A stretch of DNA of 64,000 nucleotides from Stichopus chloronotus (taxonomy: Eukaryota; Echinodermata; Holothuroidea; Aspidochirotida; Stichopodidae). The translations under genes were made by a program, and so were the position numbers. The notes below the pieces were generated by a model. It was not told where the DNA came from and did no database searches. It saw only the letters and a list, made by a program, of their open reading frames with translations. Shown piece after piece: positions 48,272 through 61,608 of the stretch; positions within the stretch are counted from its first letter, which is position 1; every line of letters starts with the position of its first letter. Location of the stretch: positions 5,652,835 to 5,716,834 of the forward strand of contig CM037840.1 in assembly GCA_021234535.1 (NCBI GenBank). The letters run 5' to 3'.

Positions 48272-48889
48272 AGGGGAAATCAGGTTTTGACTGAGGAAAT
48301 TCACCTTTGCTTGATTTTTCTTTCTAAACTGATTGTTCACCGAAATATAGAGACGTTGGGGTGGTGTTTGAAGGTAGTAGAAACGGTAATTATTGCGTTA
48401 ATTACTGTTGAATGAGAAATCTTCATATTTGTCGGGTACAAAAAATAAACGTTCATGTACAAGACAAGACAGCCTCCTCTATACGATGACCAATCACAGC
48501 GTAAGACTGAGATGATGTTATATGAATAAACATAACCCAATGTTTACGGTTCCCATGCTGTTCGTTCATTGCGCAATGCTAAGTAAACAAGAGTTTAGTG
48601 ATAATTGATGCTACATACAACACACGTGGGCTATGTATGAAACTGTTCAGCCACACCTCCTCATACCTTGAAAATGCGATAGTATTGAATATTCATATTT
48701 GATTCGATGAATATGGACGTTACAGACTTTCGGAGTTCTTCACCGATTTTTTGCGGAATTGACTCGTTTCTCGAAATTGTCCACGTTTTGAGGTAATCTT
48801 GATCACATTTGTTACTTATAACTCATTGTACGATACCAGTGGGGAATTGTAGTGAAATAAATTGTGAAAATAAACCCTGATTTCCCCCT
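48272..48889. mobile_element. TTAA-flanked TIR element (MITE-like)
   Basis: The left end TTAA|AGGGGAAATCAGG and right end CCTGATTTCCCCCT|TTAA differ by one base over about 14. The 618-bp interior has no coding potential that I can support. Confidence 0.75.
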
Positions 48890-48894
48890 TTAAC

Positions 48895-51640
48895 CTATCA
48901 ATTATCCTTGGAGGATACCCTAAGAGTGTAATTCAATCTTACTTCTTTCCTTTTGTTTTTTTTTTTTCTGTTATGATGATATCTTCGAACATTACGTAGT
49001 TTGCTGATTACTTTACAAATGGAAGTAAAAAAAAACAATAACAAACAAGTAAACAAAATTGCAGCAATTCTCTTCAGCATCAAAGTAGTCTGAGCGAAGT
49101 ATGACGTCACTAAAATCGCATTATCCGGTCTATCTTTGAGAAGAGTTTTGATTGGTAGAGCCATGTCTTCGTTGAGTCATTTATACCCTCAACACTGAAT
49201 TATTACATCACAAGGACAGAGTTAGATCATCTGCACAGAGTATAGAGTCAGTATCACAGATGAATTCTTAAACAGTTGTCTATAAGACGAAATGAGTTGG
49301 CGATTTAAAGGCTCTGAAACCACAAAAAGGTAATGACTTTCAGTTTAAAATATTTAATGAAATCTGAATGACTAAACATTTCACTGCTTGTAGTTTACTG
49401 ATACATATTTGAGAGTATTAAAAATAAAAATTTCGTTATTGGGTATATCCAGGTATGTGCCTGTATTTAATCGTATGTGCTGATTTGATTCTCTGAATTA
49501 TATTTGAAAATTAATGCGATTTTGTCTTTCACTTTAACAGTTGCTTAAAGAATAGTCAAGATGGTTGTGCTTACTATGTTACAAAATTAGTAAAAAGATG
49601 AAATTGCATCCCCCAAGATATCAAACTTACTAAACGTACTAAGAGAAAAGTAACTTTTGTAAATAGTGCGATCAAGGCTGTGACGTAGTGGATTTGATGT
49701 AGTATGCCTATAAACCTAGCCAATTCTCCTAACAGGTAATAAATCAGACTTCGCAAACCACCTAGAAAGGCAGCATAAGTGTATAAATTATACCAATAGC
49801 TTTTTGATTATGTACATGCATGTAACACAACTGGGACCACGGAAGCATCCATAACTGTCGATCAACTCTATACACATATCGTTCCAGTCACTCGATAAAG
49901 CAAGGTTCAATTGTGTAATTGGAAGAACTTTCTTCACATAATAAATGCTTCTTCTGTAGGGTCGTTGTATGCCTATTTACAAGGTGACGTAACCCTTATG
50001 AGGGCTTAGCCCCTAACAGTAACACTGTGCCAATCTTTTTTTTATTTTAGCAGAACCAGGCCTCTGCTAAATTTAGGCATATTTGACTCCAAAACGTTCA
50101 ATAAAACAGTAGCCTAATACAGTTCTTTGGTTCTTACATATATACGTCGGTATTTTCATGAACTCTACGTTTTATTTTCTCGACTTTTTTGTAGCCATTT
50201 CCTTATGCACCATCCAGCTACTTACATCAAACATTTCTGTAGCCATCGTCAGTAATTAGAGGTTTATCTATTTTTGTAAGCTCCATTGCGACCAACAACA
50301 TCAGCGATGGATGCTGGATAAGGAAAACCCTTCCTTATGATTGATCACACAGTTCTTGACGTAATGCACGTTGATTTAGATGATAACATGGACTAATTTA
50401 CATAAGAGTTGCACGGAATCGTTACATTATTTCGGTTCTAGCCAACTTAATTTGACTGTGGTGCATGAGAACTATGCAAATATCCCACTCTGATGGGAAC
50501 CATACCACCCTATGAACAAGACCTCTCGGTGAACATAAAACTATGATACCATGCAACCAAAAATAAAATAGTCTAATTCCTGGACACCATAGCCAACAAT
50601 AGTATAATAGTTTTGTGTCGTACAGCTAAACAAAGGCCGATACGAGAATGACCTACCACTCCCAATCTATTTCGTTGTCTATTTTACTTGTAATTTGATA
50701 GACCAGGCATTGTAATCGATTCCTTTGCCAATATGACTTTCAGCAATAGGCATGCACCTTTCTTCTCTTTTCTGGTCACGATGTGAGATATACCTTATCC
50801 GATGCTAATTTTTTATTGCTGTTTTTATTGGAGGAGGGGGGACCTTTTTGTTTTGATGGGAGATAATATTACAACTAAAACAGTTGCATAATCTGTAATG
50901 ATCTGTATCGTACAAAGGAAGTTACATTTTGAAGTAGGGGGTTTCCAAGGGGTTTTTCAAGGATTTAACAGGAATTTCAGTAAACGTCTACCATTTACTA
51001 CGATCATTTTGCTGTACAGCAAATCAAATTCACAATTGCAATACCTATTGAGACATATCTTTTTGTGTTTGGATTAGTATTCTTGTTGCCATTTACTATT
51101 GAACATCCGAAAATCCCAAGCTAGCTTACGATGGCACTTGTGCGCTTCGAAGTCACTACTTGGGTACATCAGGGAGCACTTGTCACGTTTATTAGGGTAC
51201 AGCTACTCGGATTTGATGGCTGTGTTACTATTCGTTCATACTATTAAAACGGAGAACTTTCTTAGACGCTGTATGCATGTAAAAAGTAGAAAACAGAGTC
51301 AGGTAGTAATATTTACTGAGGAAAAGTGGTAATAAAGTGATTTTATATCGAAAAAAAAATGATAACGAGGATGTTTTTTAATTACATAATATTGATTTTT
51401 TCCTATTGTGTTTGGGTGTGTTGTTATTGATTTCCTCATAACGAATTCCACTGCGAAAATAAGCGGACCTTTTTAGCAATATGACATATATTATTGTTAC
51501 TTCGATATCAGTTCATACTTACGTGTAACAACATCACGTTTGTACTTTTTCGAATAATTCCAGTGCGTATTTACTGGAGTTCAAAGAAGAAAGAAATAAT
51601 GAGATAATAAATGAGATATATTTTTCTGTTGTACACCGAA
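48895..51640. other. Intergenic upstream of the plus-strand GPCR
   Basis: No gene recognised. It would include the promoter and any untranslated exon of the receptor at 51657. Confidence 0.45.
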
Positions 51641-51656
51641 ACAGAAACCCTCAGTC

Positions 51657-52775
51657 ATGACCATGACCACCGACAAACCTGACGTCACGCAAGAAGGGAG
51701 TCTTACCAATAATTCCAAACAGTTGGATTATGACGAAGAGTTGTTCCCTGGAGTAAACTCAAACTGGTTGAAAAACATCTTATTAAGCTGGGATACGAGA
51801 ATAACAATATGTTGTATTGCGATAGTATTAAATATGATCGTCCTGCTCATACAAATAACGACTAAAACTTTCCTCAAAACTCAATTTCTGTTTGCGTTTT
51901 CACTGACAATCAGTGATCTCGGATATGCTACTGTTGCTCTCTTCGAAACCTATCTATTTCGAAAATATTTGCTCTCGGTGAATCTATTTTGGGTTTCAAC
52001 TTTGATCTCTGGATTTCACCAACAAACTTATTTTTCGATCATAGGAGTAGCCTTTGACCGATACTTGGCGCTATGTGCAATACCTTTAAAGTATAAGCTG
52101 GTTGTTACTGTCACTAAATACTCCGTGGTGATAATATTTACGTATATTTTGTCCTTCATCCAGGAACTTCTATTTTTTTACTTCTATGAGCTTGACAACG
52201 TGGTTCACATATACCGTTCATTGATTATCCCTTCGTTTCTGCTAGCTATAACAGTGACCATCTACCTACGATTGAGTACTTTGATATATAAATCTTTAAA
52301 TCTGTTGAAACTCGCTGAAGATGTCCAAAGACGTCGACATCATCAGACAAAACAGATCATAAAAGCTTTCGCAGTTATATTTGCAACGAATGCACTTGCT
52401 ATTCTTCCCAACCGTTTTTTCAGTTTATACATCTTGTTGCAACCCCCAGAGCTTCGTTTCAACGTTTTGAGAAATATCACCCTAGCGAACTGGTTTTACA
52501 ACATTCAAACCCTGAATGCTTGCATCAATCCAATAATCTACTGGAAGCAGGTTCTGTTTAATCGCAAGCGACTCCGTAAATTATCCGACGTGTCACGTAG
52601 AGGATTTCGCAGTGTATCGGACGTAATACTTGGAGGACTTCAGAGTCGAATCTCTGGTCATCCCGACGCCACGTCAACGATAGCTCGTCATGGAAATAAA
52701 AAGGGGACAGCGACGTCTATCTCTTGCCAAGAAAGCCAGAGACGTAGATACGACTCCGAAGAAAACTGTATCTAG
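51657..52775 (+). CDS. Intronless class A (rhodopsin-like) GPCR, copy A
   Basis: A 372-residue seven-helix receptor. TM1 is at about residues 49-68, TM2 77-97 (with Asp 87 in LTISDLG), TM3 114-138, TM4 152-175, TM5 186-205, TM6 232-256 and TM7 274-296. DRY is at 134-136, followed by LALCAIPLKY, and NPIIY at 291-295 is the NPxxY switch. There is no Cys at the top of TM3 or in the second extracellular loop, and TM6 lacks the CWxP motif (it reads ATNALAILP). That absence of the usual disulfide also occurs in melanocortin- and lipid-receptor groups, but I cannot name a ligand. An N-glycosylation sequon (NNS, 18-20) precedes TM1. A possible splice acceptor (CCGAAACAG) lies just before the start, suggesting an untranslated 5' exon. 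Paralogue of the minus-strand gene at 61609. Confidence 0.93.
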   Translation: MTMTTDKPDVTQEGSLTNNSKQLDYDEELFPGVNSNWLKNILLSWDTRITICCIAIVLNMIVLLIQITTKTFLKTQFLFAFSLTISDLGYATVALFETYLFRKYLLSVNLFWVSTLISGFHQQTYFSIIGVAFDRYLALCAIPLKYKLVVTVTKYSVVIIFTYILSFIQELLFFYFYELDNVVHIYRSLIIPSFLLAITVTIYLRLSTLIYKSLNLLKLAEDVQRRRHHQTKQIIKAFAVIFATNALAILPNRFFSLYILLQPPELRFNVLRNITLANWFYNIQTLNACINPIIYWKQVLFNRKRLRKLSDVSRRGFRSVSDVILGGLQSRISGHPDATSTIARHGNKKGTATSISCQESQRRRYDSEENCI

Positions 52776-52979
52776 CGTTGCCGATTTCTTTATCAAATTT
52801 TGAAACTATGTTTTGTTTATTGAAATGTATATAAAACCCTAACGATAACATCATTGGGGATATATTGTCCTCAAATATCCAAATATGATGTTCTTGTTAT
52901 AGTTTGGAAGTTGCATTCTGGTACCTGTCGATTAAAATATTATTCATTTGGGCAATTTCTATTTCAAATGTGACATTTA

Positions 52980-54936
52980 TTTCAACCGATAATGAAAAAC
53001 TAACACATAAATAAGTAAACAAATAAACCGATAATGTAAAATGAATCGATAGTGTATTAAACAATTAAACGATATTGTAAAACGAACCGATAACGTAATA
53101 GCAAATCAATCGACAAAGTTATAACCACTAATGTAGCAGAAAAATATTACCGATAATGTAGTAGCGGATATTGTAGTAACCGATAATGTAGTGACCGATA
53201 ATGTAGTGACCGATAATGTAGTGACCGATAATGTTGTAACTGATAATGAAGTAACCGATGATTTAGTAACCGATAATGTAGTTAGAACTTAACCGATAAC
53301 GTAGTAATGCCAAACCTGTAACTTTATGAATAATATAACTAAGTGCCACTAAGTAATAAAACCCGAAAGAAAAAATGTAATGTACATTATGTTTCGTTAC
53401 ATTATGAATCTGGCACATTAGGGCAAATGTGTAATATGCTTGGGTTTTGTAATACGTCAGTAATTTATCACATCACCAGTTGATATCAAGCAACGTCTAT
53501 AATCAATGACATCTGCAGACCAAAGATGATGGCTTATAGGCAACATGAGTATACTACATTACATCAGGATAACATGTACATAGAAATGTTTACTAAGTAA
53601 GAAACATTGCTAAGCCACATGTCTTCAGAGCCATAAGTACATGCTGTTTCCCAACTTTAATTTGTTTTTATTCTACTGAGCATACGTGGATTTCTTTACC
53701 TTAACAACACTTGGAACAAAAACATTACTAAGTTAACCAAAACAGTACTCCTTGCAACCCTCGATGCTGTCGTCATATATACCAACTCTTCCCACTTTCA
53801 ATTTTTTTTATTATATCCAGCAGGAGCTGATCTTGTTTTTACACAGGTACCACAAAAGACATCACTTTGGAATAACACTGAAGAGGACCTGAACAAAGAG
53901 ATATTATTATGTTCAATGAGATTTCGTGCCTCCATATTGTTGAACGTAAAAAATATATTGCTATGAGTTACTGGATGACGATTTTGTATTTACAGGCCAT
54001 ATTCGCTTTTGCGTCACTCCTTTTGACATAAGAATCATCTTTATCACTAAGTTGTCATCTTTTTAGCATATTACCGATTTTTGTAATTGTTTTTCAATGA
54101 CATTTTTTAATAATTTGTAAACATGACTTAATTTGATATGTGTTGTAATCCTGTCGTCCATTTTGCATTTTGTAGTCGTCTTGGTTTTGGTTGTATTTTG
54201 CTGGGATTCTGTTACTGGTTTTATAAAGATGTTTTCGTCGTTTTGTACATTGCTTATGGCTGATGCATTGCTATGGTGGCAGCCATTTTTCTCTTTGCAG
54301 CCATTTTGGTTTTGACAATGTTACTAATTAAGTAACCAGTTTTGCCATCTGGCAATGTATTTTAATGCCATTTGCTTTAAAAGTAATTTTGATAATTTTC
54401 AGCAAAGCTTATTACCGATATGTGTTACAATTTTCACGACTATTTTGTTTTTAGCCTCCATCTTGGACTTTGTTGTACTTTGATCCATTATCACAGCAAA
54501 TTCTACCTTAAATACATATTTTACTAGCATTTGCTTTACTTTAGGATGCTATAAGTTTCTTCAAACTTTGCTAATTTTTTGTAATCATGGCGGCCATTTT
54601 TAATTTTGTCGCCAAAGAACCAACCTGAGATGGCCATTAATCTAGGTTTACTACGCATGCAAAAGCTTATGTTTGTGCAAAATTTTATGCTTTTCACCCA
54701 AATTTCACAAGTTCGTTACTATTGTGTGCCATTTACCTGGACTAAGAATACTTTTCATTGTAACATTGGCTATGTTAGTTTTACTATATTATCGGTTAAT
54801 TTTTACGGCATTATCGGTTACTATATTATCGGTAATTTTTTTTCCACAATATGGGTTGTAACGTTATCAATTGATTTGTTTTTACGTTATCGGTTCGTTT
54901 TACATTATCAGTTGACTCTCACATTATCGATTGAAA
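52980..54936. mobile_element. 2-kb element with long terminal inverted repeats of CCGATAATGTA units
   Basis: The left end (TTTCAACCGATAATG, 52980-52994) is inverted at the right (CATTATCGATTGAAA, 54922-54936). Both arms share blocks such as GTAAAACGAACCGATAACGTAA in inverted orientation, and the left arm carries an expanded 15-bp tandem of GTAGTGACCGATAAT units (53160-53300). The 1.5-kb interior has no recognised transposase. It begins about 200 bp after the stop of GPCR copy A. Confidence 0.75.
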
Positions 54937-55643
54937 CAAAAATATACCAGTATGTGAAGAACTGCAAACTTCTCTAAAAATGGGCTATAATGTTTCTAGC
55001 AAATTACATTAGCCTGACAATTTGCAGTGGCGTAGAAATTTTGGTAATAATGTTGAAAAAAAAAGGGAGAGCAAAGAAAAACATACAAGGAGAGGAGGAA
55101 GGGATGATAAGTTGAGGGACTGGGAAACTGGAGAGGGCAGAGTGGCAAACTGACTTCTCACAAGTGTGACCTTTTTATGATATTGAAATCCAAAACAAAA
55201 CAGATTAACAACACAATTGAAACACTGTGTTCGTGAAGGAAACGTGAATTCGAGGTTTTGATAAATACCCGCTGCTTATACGCAGTATACTAGTTTGCGG
55301 CAAGGAATGGAACCCACAGCAGAACGGTCGGCATATTTATTTCTCGCAGGACGCATTGGCAATGCACTTCCTCGGACAGCCAAACAAAACCTTGGATATT
55401 AATGATGTCATAGATTCTGAAAACAATGTTCCACTATTTTTCCAATCCAACTCTGAATTTTAAAAAATAGTCCCAAAAGTATTGGTTGTCAATTTCAACT
55501 AAGGCTATTGCTAATACGAACCAATGTTTTGTCATATTACTATTTAAGAGTACGTCAATTCTACTACTTAAAAGTACGTCACTTTTACTTTAATATTTTT
55601 TTTTAAATCTTGAAAATGTTTCACTATTTTGGTTTTGTGTGAC

Positions 55644-56337
55644 CAGGGGCTGTTATTTAGATGGAGAGAGTATGCTTTGAAGTGAGGTTTGTGCCGCCAA
55701 GGTCACACCGTTATCTGTTCTTTGTATAGTGCTTGAAATTTCTAAGGACTTGTACCAGATAAAAAAAAAACACAAAAACGTGTTTGTCGTCTGCAACAAC
55801 AGCAGAACGTCACTTTGACTTTCCTTACTACTACAACATTGAAGTCGTCACGGAAATAAATGACTTTTTGGCCTTTCGACGCTCGGTGGCAATGTAATAT
55901 TTGGGTTGTATATCAATAAAATGAAAAAAAAATCGATTTCTCACCATTTTCTGGAAGCTTGAGGAAACTTCTCGGCTATTTGTCAAAACATAGACTTTTG
56001 TGTCTGTAGCTCATTTCATGCGCTTACTTCTAAGGGAACGGGCTAAAGGTAACCATTCATTTCAATTAAGCAGTCGTTTCGAGTTGCGTGCCATCTGCTC
56101 TTTAAGGGTTGGTGGTACAAACCTACACATCGAAGCATTGTTCGGAAGGATCTTCGTGTTAAAGAATTAGCAAACTTTAATGACGTTTCTAGGTGAAGTA
56201 TATTGAACTGTAAACATCAAATAAAGGAAAGAAACACCTTTGAGCTTATTTGCACAGCTTATCCTCATTGAGGGGGCTAAAAGTATAAGCATTTAGTCAA
56301 TTTTCCATACTCTCTCCATCTAAATAACAGCTCCCAG
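55644..56337. mobile_element. hAT-like MITE, 694 bp
   Basis: The left end CAGGGGCTGTTATTTAGA is inverted at the right (CTGGGAGCTGTTATTTAG) and the match continues through GATGGAGAGAGTATG, about 31 bp of TIR. GTGTGAC lies directly outside both ends (55637-55643 and 56338-56344), a 7-bp duplication that extends to 8 with one mismatch if the boundary shifts by one base. A CAGGG start with an 8-bp duplication is typical of hAT transposons. Confidence 0.8.
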
Positions 56338-56344
56338 GTGTGAC

Positions 56345-59300
56345 TATGTGAACTGGCTAAGGTGCCAACAGTGCCAGCAGATGGGCATAGTAACTAATGC
56401 AATGTAGAGAAAGTGACTAATAATTATTCAGGTTTCTCATGATTACTTGAATAAAGTGATGATTTTCTGAATAACCCATTTTCTCCTGAATACGTAAGTA
56501 GTATGGATTCTGCTTTCCTTCCCGGTTACGTAGCATTTTCTTGCTTATGAAGTCAAGATGACCAGCTTTAATGCGATCTGTTTCTCATTGGTTCCATGCT
56601 TCTTTTGAGGTAATGGTAAATACCTTTCAGCGCAACAGCGTTCTACCTTTTCTGTAAGATTTCATTTTCGTTGTAAGGAAAATGTTTCTCTGTTCATCGA
56701 GAAGAGGTCGTACTCCTAGAAAGATTAAATCGACTAATTAGCGCACACGGAAGAGTATCATAAACTTCGCTTTGAAAATGACACCTGAATAATATGTATG
56801 AGAACGACAATATTAAGCAAAAGCAAACAGTAGGAAAGCGTATTTAAAAATGTGATAGCTTCTGTAAACTCATTACTTATCGGAAGATAGATATCGTTTG
56901 TCACTTTACTAAATCGATTTTCAGGATGACACTTGAACCAAATGGATTCATATGATATGTTTTAAATCCTCCAGATCGTTACAATATATGGTGTGTGAAT
57001 AATTGTTATGACGTGCAATAATGTTTACGTGGTGGTGACGTTATCCTCTGCACAAAAGTGTGAATGGAGTAGGGTCTTCGATGACGCCGTTGTTTTTTGT
57101 TCAACATATGACACAGTGACTGATTAGGATTAGAAGTTTCCTGATCGTAAGATTCGTTTGAGCAGATTATTGGATCCACACACGCAGTCACTTTCCTTAT
57201 TCTGTCCTTTTCCCATCATCACTTCGGCAGTCAGCTTTAACTTTTTCGTCTGTGATTTTTATATATTGATGCTGTGATACTGACGACAAGGCGTCTTTCA
57301 AACAATAAAAAATAATGTACCAATAAATTACTTTTTTCTGTCGATAAATTTGCAAGCACCATCTTAGTACAAACTGTCATTTGTTGCATCCTCTATTGTT
57401 TTCTTTGTTATCTTGGTTTGTCTTCTCTTATGTGTTATTGCTTTGTTTCGTTTCATTTCATTTGTCTCTGACAAATTGTTTCTTGTGTTTTTTCTTTTGT
57501 TTTCTTTGAAGGGGTAGGGGTGTTTTTCAGCTCAACCGAGTTCCTTGTCGATACCCCTCAGTCTCTTTATGCTATAAATTAAATCTTTTTGTATGTATTA
57601 TAATTGGTATTTATATGAAAGAGATTAAATGTGGATGATTTTAAACTTCATCTAATAATTGCAATGAATATGTTTGTGTTCTCATTACTCATTATCTCAA
57701 TATCTTTTTCTTAATTGTATAAGCCTCCTGCCATGTAGCTTTGACATACGTTAATTGTCACAAAGCGCTTACCAAGTGCAAAAAGAAAACCTAACAAATG
57801 CAAAAAGTACAATTGAGTTTCTCGCCTCTTTTTTTAATCTTTGGTGCATTATTGGTTTGACGACCTATAGTAAGTAAACCAAGATAGAAATTTTACAGCT
57901 TTAAACTCTTTCCTAGTTTGATGGGCCGTCAACTCATGGCATTTGATTAATACGAAAATTACCTTTAGAATGTTTTCATACTTGTGTAAAGGTTGACAAT
58001 GGTTTTCATACTTGTAATATGTTTGGAGCATTTGGTAAGAGATGGACGATATTCTTTTCTTTCGTCTCATTCTTGTAGCAAATTTGCAGATTAAATCATA
58101 AAGCTGTACAATGTACGTTGTTAGCTTGTGAAATATTTTCAATAGCCTCATAAGTACACATTAGTATTGATGCATCTGCTTTATTTTTCTAGGTATACAG
58201 CGCCATATATAGACCAGAGTACAGAATGTCTAGACTGTATATCGCTATGGTCTGATCTATGGTAGGGTTGGCCTAGTGTTAACCAAGGTCTCTGAATTCC
58301 CTGTACACCAATAGGTGCGATATGCTGTATGTATAATTACACTACTACGCTGCAACGTAGTTTATACAGACATGCAGGTTGTCGTATTAACCGAGTCCTA
58401 GAAGAGAATCGCCCAAAGGTATTTCCCTTAGGGATTTTTGGTAGTGCACTATGCCATCTAAAAATGAAATGTTTCTCTGTAGAGTAGGATGTGGACGGAC
58501 ACACGGTGTATCACACAGTGTAATGTTAGAAGTATAACTTAGCTTCAACTAAAGTGGCAAGTAGGGTAAGTCTATCAAGTTAGCAGTTGGAGTTTTAATG
58601 AAAAAAAAAGTGAACGTGGGGTATACAGTAACTTGTCGGAGCAATTTTGACCAAGCAGCTAGTTTGCAGTCCCACATTTGCAAACAAGTTAACAGTTGCG
58701 TCATGAAGTTTATTACCTTTTTATTATTGTTATCATTTATTACAATTTACGAAAAGGAGAAAAACCATAAATGATGCACTTTTGGGTGTAGGACTTCAAT
58801 TTACAAGTCGTTTGCCATATTCTAAACAAATAGAGCGTTATGTAGGTTTTTTGAAGCTTGTTTCAGAGTAGCATTGTGTATCGACCAATCAAAAACAACA
58901 CAGTTTTTGTAGTAAGCACCAAGAACCGTTTTTCAGTAACATTACTGGGTTTGTATTAAAGCTGGTTTTCAGTCGGCCATCCGAAGGGATACTTAGAATT
59001 CACTAATTTATATGTTCAATATTAGCGATCAATTAATTTACTAAAATTGCTTGAACCTATATCAGCTTTATTAATCATCTCCTTTGAATTACAATCAGCA
59101 CCAAAGGGACCTGAAATATATCATAGAATAACATACCGCTCTGACATTACAGATAGCAATCCATCGTTTTATCTATTGTGTTAAAGATTTTACTCTCAAT
59201 TCTGCATATTAGACCACGGTAGAATGCAAAATATTGTTTCTGCCCTCAAATGTCTCCTCTAATCAGTGGAAGAACTTTTGAAGAACATTAATGAATTCAT

Positions 59301-60600
59301 CATCGCCACTTCCAAAGCTTTCTCTAGTCAAGACAAAAAGTGACGTAAAGTCAGCAGTCCATGAAAAATTAATTTAACTTCAGCACTGTGTTTTCAGAAG
59401 TATATTCAGCAAATCTAGCTACTTATCTTACCAACACTATATCGATATCAATTTAATAACGCAAAAACAAAACACAAAAAGAAGAAAATAACTATGTAAA
59501 TAAAAAATCTCTCTCTTATTGTTGATGCATGGTTCCTCTGAAAAAACAAAGCATTTCAAGAGGTGCATCTTAAATTGTTCAATATTCGCTTGTTTTCAAT
59601 AATTGCAATAACAATTTGACTGTTTAGTCTTGGAATATACATAAACAAAATGTCAAATACTCACGGTGAAATATGTCCACATTTCTATACAACAAAGATA
59701 TCAGAATTAACATTTGAGGAGATGTCTTCTACAGACACCTTAAAGGTTATGTAATTTGAAGAAAGTGACATAAAATCTGTCTTTAATCAGAAAGGTTTCA
59801 TGAATGCTACAAGAACATTTATGAATCCAACTCATAATATATCAATCGGCGTTCTTCAACTAAAACAAGTTATCGTTCATTGCCAAATATATCTGACTAT
59901 CTTCTGAAGATGAATGTGAAAGTCGATCGTCTCCCTCATCCACAGTGTTTGCCACAAATACTAGTTGTTACTACAGAGGAAGATGGACAAAACATTCAGA
60001 ATATTAAGCAGACCATGGCTAAATTATTTAAAATCTAATGATAATTAGTATTGATTCACTAATTGTCTAAGCGCCATGTACAGCAAGTATTCTACGTTGT
60101 TAGTACATGATGGTGTAAGCTTGAAATACACCATTCTTTAAGTTTTGTATATCCCACCGTCCGCACGATTTCTGCACATAATTTTACGTTCAAGAAAAGT
60201 TCTCATTAAGTCTATGATCATCAACAGTTTTGTCCTTTTTGCGATTCATACATGTTCATCGTTTCAAATTTCTACGTAGTAGTATTATGTATCGTACATA
60301 GCATATGTGGAGATATGGTGTATGTTACATTATTACAATAAGTCATTACAGTAACTGAATTTTACCGCCGTTTCAGTTACCCCTTTAGCAACAACTAGTG
60401 GTGAAAATTTTATTCACCAAACTAGGTCACTTTATTTGGACTACAGGTTGTCATTTGTATGTCAAATTAACATAATGATCAAATGGCCTTTTTTCGAGAA
60501 TGAAGATTGTGTACCAGTTCACAATATTTACAATCTTTCCTTACGACGTATTGTAGTCTATCTTTTACATGTTGCAATTGTTTGTGTGCAAACGAAATAT
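56345..60600. other. Intergenic between the two GPCR genes
   Basis: Apart from the fragment at 57133, no gene is recognised. A 100-codon minus-strand frame at 57849-58151 has no domain signature. Confidence 0.5.
57133..57191 (-). pseudogene. Short GPCR-derived fragment (TM7)
   Basis: A 21-nt identity with copy B's TM7 codons (encoding ACVDPII) lies in a 58-bp stretch that also shares GAAGTTTC at matching distance. The reading frame then departs from the receptor sequence. It may be all that remains of a third receptor copy. Confidence 0.4.
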
Positions 60601-60602
60601 TA

Positions 60603-61165
60603 AGTACTTAGAGAGAGGATCAATAGTTCCGACATACATTTTACTTCACTTTTTGTGCGCTTTTCTTCCAGATTGATATAATCATACCTCCTAAACAGAT
60701 CTGTGGCAAACATGATCTACCAGTGTCACATCCTCCAATTAAGTGCCTCAGAGGAGAAAAAATCGTTGATATTTGAATTTGTTTTATCTTACCCGATAAA
60801 ATATTCATGACTATGCGTTGTATGTCTATTCTTACCTTGAATAAGAAATGTTGTTTGGTCAAAGGTCAACCCTGCTAACCTTCACTCACGCGGCATGTAT
60901 ACACTGATAACCTTCAACCAACAACATTCCATATACAAAGCTAGGGAGAGGATTATCTTGCAAACGTGAAGATAAGAAAAAATATCAAATTAACGTCTTC
61001 TCTCTCTCTACTGGGGCAGTTTCGTACAGATTTGCTATGTTCAGATCAGAATTTAACACAAATCTGTAAAGGAGATTCTCTTATACTCGATTTGGAGAAA
61101 AAAGAGCAAAAAATTGTGCAAATGTACGTCAGAACTATATATCCTCCTTTAAAGTTGCTGTATTA
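60603..61165. repeat. Imperfect inverted repeat, ~200-bp arms
   Basis: Reverse-strand 60810-60603 aligns with plus-strand 60955-61165. Shared blocks include AAGATAARA, ATATCAA, TTYTCTCCT/TCTCTC, ACARATCTGT, AGGAG, GAAAARAG, AATGTAYGTC and GAACTAT. About 145 bp separates the arms. It ends about 440 bp downstream of GPCR copy B. Confidence 0.65.
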
Positions 61166-61608
61166 AATTACGTCCTCTTATTATCTTAATTAGTATCCGA
61201 CCTGACTAAAAAGGAGTGACTACGCCCTTCAGTGAGTACCATCTCATTCTTAACTATGCAATTCGTTAAATCATAAAAACAACAGTATACATCCGATTGG
61301 TCAAGGAGTTCGGCACGGCTATAGTGCTGTTTCTATTGTTAAATAATATATTATATATGAACATATTTATAAAGATGGCTAATATCAATCTTGTCTTTTG
61401 CCACACCTTTCCATGTCGTTCCCACTCAAGGAATCAATTACACAGAATATACAATACGTTAAGCTATTATGTTACATCGTGGAGCTACATGGTTATGTTT
61501 TCTTTACATTACGTACTTTACATATTAGATCAATATGGTTTATAGATATTTAAAAAATGAAAGAAGGATTAAATTACGTTATTCTCATATCATTCACACA
61601 TTAACTCC

